Source: an uncultured Desulfobulbaceae bacterium
GTDB taxonomy: Bacteria > Desulfobacterota > Desulfobulbia > Desulfobulbales > Desulfobulbaceae
Assembly (NCBI GenBank): GCA_947259225.1
Contig: CAMYLK010000011.1
Coordinates: 1-64,000, forward strand
Direction: 5' to 3'
Length of the DNA stretch: 64,000 nt
Shown here: one piece after another, positions 60,598 through 64,000 of the stretch
Layout of the letters: every line of letters begins with the position of its first letter
Position numbering within the stretch: position 1 is the stretch's first letter
Program-made: the position numbers and the translations under genes
Notes under the pieces: generated by a model
What the model was told of the DNA's origin: nothing
Seen by the model: the letters and a program-made list of their open reading frames with translations, nothing else
Databases searched by the model: none

Positions 60598-61539
60598 ATG
60601 GACAATCTTTTAAGTAAAAGGCCTTTACTCGTTTTCGTGCTTTTTCTGCTCTGCATACCGGTGCCGGGGGAGGCGCAACAAATGAAAGGCAGGAGATACC
60701 AGGATACCGGAGAGAAGTGGTCGTTGCCTCTCAGGGGAGGCTTTGTGTACCAGTTTAACTCAAATCTTGATGATGGCGGCAATTTCAGTTCCACCCGGTT
60801 TTTTATCCAGGGTGGCCCGACCTATTCTCCTGCTCCCAGGCGCAGCATATCACTAGCAGTCGGATACGGGCATGACGGGTATGATTTTTCTGACGGAAAA
60901 GCCCTTTCACCTTCGCCCCCCTGGAGCGACATCCACTCCCTCCGTTTCAGTGTTCCGGTACGCTGGGGTCTTGATGATGCGTGGTCTGTCATTGCAGTCC
61001 CTACCATTCGATTCACCGCTGAAAATGGCGCCGACTGGGACGAAGCGGCAACCGGTGGCGGTTTTGCCGGTTTCTCCTATCGCTTCAGTGACCGTCTCTC
61101 CCTCGGCCCCGGGATCGGAATACTGGACCAACTTGAGGAGAGTGCAAGCGTTTTTCCCATTCTGGTCATTCGCTGGAAGATCACCGACCAGCTCAGCCTC
61201 GGGACCGGCGGCGGGCTTGCTGCGACGCTGGGTCCGGGCCTGTCTCTTAACTGGCAACCGTCTGCCAAGTGGGATTTTATGCTTGGCGGACGATACGAGA
61301 AACTTCGCTTCCGCCTTGACAAAAACGGCCCCAATCCTGGTGGGATAGGTGAAGACAGCTCGTTCCCGCTGATCTTCGGCGCAACATATAAATTCGATCA
61401 CAAGTCCAGGATAAGCGTTATCGGGGGCCTTGAGCTTGGAGGTGAGCTGCGTCTTGAGGATGAAGAAGGCAGACTTATGAACAAGGACAACTACGATCCA
61501 GCAGGATTCCTGGGGATAACCTTTTACCATCGGTTTTGA
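60598..61539 (+). CDS. Outer-membrane beta-barrel-like protein
   Basis: A 313-residue protein with a signal peptide (RPLLVFVLFLLCIPVPGEA) and regular amphipathic strands of the type SLAVGYGHDGYDF, GGFAGFSYRFSDRLSLGPG, SLGTGGGLAATLGPGLSLNW, ending in an aromatic C-terminus (GITFYHRF), the outer-membrane signature. It resembles the DUF6268 type of exported barrel proteins. GGGAG lies 8 bp before the ATG. It follows the MBL-fold gene and precedes the aldo/keto reductase in the same orientation. Function is unknown. Confidence 0.78.
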   Translation: MDNLLSKRPLLVFVLFLLCIPVPGEAQQMKGRRYQDTGEKWSLPLRGGFVYQFNSNLDDGGNFSSTRFFIQGGPTYSPAPRRSISLAVGYGHDGYDFSDGKALSPSPPWSDIHSLRFSVPVRWGLDDAWSVIAVPTIRFTAENGADWDEAATGGGFAGFSYRFSDRLSLGPGIGILDQLEESASVFPILVIRWKITDQLSLGTGGGLAATLGPGLSLNWQPSAKWDFMLGGRYEKLRFRLDKNGPNPGGIGEDSSFPLIFGATYKFDHKSRISVIGGLELGGELRLEDEEGRLMNKDNYDPAGFLGITFYHRF

Positions 61540-61596
61540 CTGAGTAATGAATACATATCTCATATTTCAGCCGAATAATTTATCCTGGAGGAAAAA

Positions 61597-62580
61597 ATGA
61601 TCGCCCAACGCAAACTTGGAAAAAATGGACCACCAGTCGGCCGTATCGGATATGGGGCCATGGTCCTTGAAGGTTTCTACGGTGCTTCACTGGATGATCA
61701 GGCCATCCGGACACTCCGCCATGCCATTGAAACAGGCATGACCATGATCGATACGGCTGATGCCTATGGAAACGGGCATAACGAGACCCTGCTCGGAAAT
61801 GCTGTCAAACCAATCCGTGATCAAGCATTTTTGTGCACCAAGTTCGGGATTGTCTTTGACGAAGAGGAAACGGGGTCAGATGTTCCAACCGGCTGGGGAT
61901 TCTCGCTCAACATCAACGGCACACCGGAATATGCCGCAAAGTGCCTGGAAAAAAGCCTCCGCCGGCTCAATGTTGACGTTATTGATCTCTGGTATCTGCA
62001 TTTTCCTGATCCGAAGACGCCCATTGAAGAAACTGTCGGGGCGATGGCTGAAGCTGTACATGGTGGCAAGGTCCGCTACCTGGGCCTCAGTAACGTTACT
62101 GCCGAACAGGTGAGACAGGCACACAAAATCCATCCAATCACTGCCGTCCAATACGAGTACTCCCTCTGGCGCCGGGAGGCAGCAACAACACTCCTGCCGA
62201 CCTTGCGGGAACTGGGCATTGCTCTTGTACCATGGGCCCCCCTTGGCAGCGGTTTCCTTTCCGGAAAGGTGAACAAACTCGAGGAAGGCGACTTTCGTGC
62301 CAATAATCCGCGATATTCAGAGGTGAACTTGGATTTAAATCGAGACCGCTTTGCCCCCCTGCTGGATATATCCGAGGAACTCTACCTTACCCAGGCCCAG
62401 CTGGCTCTGGCCTGGCTCCTGCATCAGGGCGACGACATCTTTCCCATACCCGGCACCCGTAAACCTCAGCGGATAGATGAAAACGCACAGGCTGCAGAGG
62501 TCCAACTCAGTAAAGATGTCCTCCGGCAGATCAACGAACTCTTTCCCCCGGGAATTGCGGAAGGAGCAACACTGGTATAA
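61597..62580 (+). CDS. Aldo/keto reductase
   Basis: A 327-residue TIM-barrel oxidoreductase. The catalytic tetrad region is IDTADAYGNGHNETLL (Asp, Tyr), TKFGIVFDEEE (Lys) and LWYLHFPDPKTP (His); the NADPH site includes GLSNVTAEQ and FPIPGTRKP. This is the AKR13/YajO-like group acting on various carbonyls and sugars. GGAGG lies 7 bp before the ATG. It is followed by a small SRPBCC gene 56 bp later and probably co-transcribed with it. Confidence 0.93.
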   Translation: MIAQRKLGKNGPPVGRIGYGAMVLEGFYGASLDDQAIRTLRHAIETGMTMIDTADAYGNGHNETLLGNAVKPIRDQAFLCTKFGIVFDEEETGSDVPTGWGFSLNINGTPEYAAKCLEKSLRRLNVDVIDLWYLHFPDPKTPIEETVGAMAEAVHGGKVRYLGLSNVTAEQVRQAHKIHPITAVQYEYSLWRREAATTLLPTLRELGIALVPWAPLGSGFLSGKVNKLEEGDFRANNPRYSEVNLDLNRDRFAPLLDISEELYLTQAQLALAWLLHQGDDIFPIPGTRKPQRIDENAQAAEVQLSKDVLRQINELFPPGIAEGATLV

Positions 62581-62636
62581 TAGAAAATGCGTGCAAAAAT
62601 AATTTCACCGAAGAATACCGCTGATAGAGGTTCGAG

Positions 62637-63089
62637 ATGCATACCTTAGAGCGTCACCAGACCGTCCGTACTTCACTGGAGAATGCATGGGATTTCCTGA
62701 AAAATCCAGCCAACCTGAACAGCATCACCCCGGAGGACCTTCATTTTCAGATTATTTCCGATATTCCGGAAGTCATGTTTGACGGATTGATGATCGAATA
62801 CAGGATAAAAATACCCCTTATAGGCACCAGAAAATGGCTTGCCGAGATAAAACACATCCGGGAACAGCGTTCTTTTGTAGATGAACAGCGAATTGGTCCG
62901 TATAACCTCTGGTATCACTATCACGAACTTAACCAGGAGGAAAACGGAGTCCGGATAACGGACAGAGTATATTACAAAATACCCTTCGGTATTCTCGGAG
63001 AACTTATTAACACTCTGTTTGTTCAGAAAACCCTGGAACGTATTTTTGACTATCGCAAAGAAAAAGTTCGCGAGATTCTGGAGCAATAA
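62637..63089 (+). CDS. SRPBCC (cyclase/dehydrase-like) small protein
   Basis: A 150-residue single-domain START-like protein: LERHQTVRTSLENAWDFLKN at the first strand and helix, EYRIKIPLIGTRKWLAEIKH in the middle, YHELNQEENGVRITDRVYYK and the C-terminal helix QKTLERIFDYRKEKVREIL. Such proteins bind a hydrophobic ligand in a central cavity; the ligand here is unknown. It is downstream of the aldo/keto reductase gene on the same strand. GAGG lies 8 bp before the ATG. Confidence 0.85.
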   Translation: MHTLERHQTVRTSLENAWDFLKNPANLNSITPEDLHFQIISDIPEVMFDGLMIEYRIKIPLIGTRKWLAEIKHIREQRSFVDEQRIGPYNLWYHYHELNQEENGVRITDRVYYKIPFGILGELINTLFVQKTLERIFDYRKEKVREILEQ

Positions 63090-63101
63090 ATAAGACAGCC
63101 T

Positions 63102-63650
63102 TTACCTGCACAACTCCGATAGTATTTTCCTTAACTCATCTTCAAATCCATTCTCGGCAAGGATCACAATTTTCTTCAACCTTGAAAATGGACGCGACCT
63201 GATCTCCCGCAGCAGGAGCCCCATACTTTCCCGTGACGGGAATTGTCCATGCACAGTACCAAGAAGCGGAAATCCCAGCCTGGATATCCCTTTTCCTTCC
63301 GCCAGTTTCAAGGACTTCATATACGCGCTTGCGATCCAGTTTTCCCGGCACACAGGTTCCGCGTCCAGGTCATGGACCACCGCATACCAGCTTTTCTCTT
63401 TGGTGATAACTGAGCCGGGTTTTTGTGGTTTTGCATCCAAAATATGTGTCATCAGCTTGATGGGATGCTCATCAGTATAGCGCATAACAGGGTCAACAGT
63501 GAGCACCAGGTAAGTGTCCTCTTCAAAAACCCTGACATCAACAGGGAGAGGTATAACAGAATCGGAGATGACCTCTATTGCCACCTTGTTTATCTTTATT
63601 TTACCGGCAATTCCGCCGATTATAAGTTTAAATCTTTTGTTCTTGGCCAT
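63102..63650 (-). CDS. Macro-domain-like protein
   Basis: A protein of about 182 residues. Its second half follows the macro-domain pattern: WYAVVHDLDAEPVCRENWI, ASAYMKSLKLAEGKGIS, then RLGFPLLGTVHGQFPSRESM and a helix, with the SLGFPLLGTG-type loop that contacts ADP-ribose altered to LLGTVHG. The first 70 residues differ from standard macro domains (KINKVAIEVISDSVIP). It may therefore bind ADP-ribose, its derivatives or another nucleotide, or be a structural relative only. The ATG at 63650 is preferred over a TTG at 63671; ribosome-site support is weak. It is convergent with the SRPBCC gene. Confidence 0.6.
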   Translation of the reverse strand: MAKNKRFKLIIGGIAGKIKINKVAIEVISDSVIPLPVDVRVFEEDTYLVLTVDPVMRYTDEHPIKLMTHILDAKPQKPGSVITKEKSWYAVVHDLDAEPVCRENWIASAYMKSLKLAEGKGISRLGFPLLGTVHGQFPSRESMGLLLREIRSRPFSRLKKIVILAENGFEDELRKILSELCR

Positions 63651-63755
63651 CAAACTTGACTGGTATTTCAAATTTCAGGAAAAACCCATCACACTATAGC
63701 ACCTTGACACAAAAAAACCGATCCTAATAAGTGAATTTCACCAAACCCATTGTGG

Positions 63756-64000
63756 TCAACTCTTTAGCCTCATCAATCCGCAAGGTTCTTGAGGAAAGGG
63801 AAGCGACCTCAACCTATCACTATCCCAGCATAATTTATTAAATTTCCCGTCAGAATTATTCAGGAAAAGTTCACTGTCTGCAAATAACAATACTTCTCGC
63901 TCCCATTTAATTTCGACATTGTAATTGCCTCTATCTGTAATAATCGTCGAACGTCGAATATCCTCTAGCTTCACCAATAAAATATAGCCCGATGACGTGT
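63756..64000 (-). CDS. Partial gene continuing beyond the window, unrecognised
   Basis: The frame stays open from the window's right edge: it begins TSSGYILLVKLEDIRRS and continues TDRGNYNVEIKWEREVLLFA to a stop at 63756. The 3' end of the protein (about 80 residues) is seen, so the start is outside. Composition is protein-like but no family is evident. A frame starting with TTG at 63977 would be an alternative complete 73-residue version. Confidence 0.4.
   Translation of the reverse strand, partial: TSSGYILLVKLEDIRRSTIITDRGNYNVEIKWEREVLLFADSELFLNNSDGKFNKLCWDSDRLRSLPFPQEPCGLMRLKS

Overview
The window looks like a chromosomal segment of a sulfate-reducing or sulfur-metabolising member of the Desulfobacterota, most likely a Desulfobulbales relative. 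This is inferred from gene content: a periplasmic tetraheme cytochrome c3, abundant Gram-negative lipoproteins and outer-membrane genes, c-di-GMP signalling and a candidate selenoprotein. No rRNA or taxonomic marker was searched. The only RNA genes seen are two tRNA-Arg genes (UCU and UCG). I see no prophage, insertion sequence or CRISPR array.

Layout. 1-13.4 kb is an almost complete Lap-type adhesion locus. It holds the C-terminal end of a giant RTX adhesin, a PaaK-like ligase, a LuxR-type regulator with a degenerate receiver, the type I secretion membrane-fusion protein and ABC transporter, a small conserved protein, a catalytically dead GGDEF-EAL protein (LapD), its cysteine protease (LapG) and a TolC-type outer-membrane channel. 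By analogy with Pseudomonas, LapG would release the adhesin when c-di-GMP is low and LapD would sequester LapG when it is high. A large HD-GYP phosphodiesterase at 22-25 kb belongs to the same signalling network.

13.6-31 kb is mostly housekeeping and envelope genes. It includes DciA, a fused cysteine synthase/cysteinyl-tRNA synthetase with altered signature motifs, an AsmA-like protein, cytochrome c3, a membrane-anchored XRE regulator with a small exported partner, a hinT-ydbH-ynbE-ydbL cluster (inner-to-outer membrane lipid transport) and a helicase. 32-38.7 kb is an accessory-looking cluster: a TPR lipoprotein, an ECF sigma factor translationally coupled to a TPR-bearing putative anti-sigma factor and a repetitive exported protein, another TPR protein, an SH3 lipoprotein and a further lipoprotein.

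38.9-64 kb carries typA/bipA, the candidate 53-residue CxxU selenoprotein directly behind it, a Nudix hydrolase, a HAD-family protein, panE, glgX, a D,D-carboxypeptidase, an acyl-CoA synthetase, a site-2-protease homologue without a normal start codon, a 105-bp nested palindrome, a multidomain DHH/CBS/tRNA nucleotidyltransferase, a transporter, a putative delta-class carbonic anhydrase, an MBL-fold hydrolase, an aldo/keto reductase and a macro-domain-like protein. The most striking items are the candidate selenoprotein, the CysK-CysS fusion, the ECF sigma/TPR/repeat-protein cassette and the nested palindrome.
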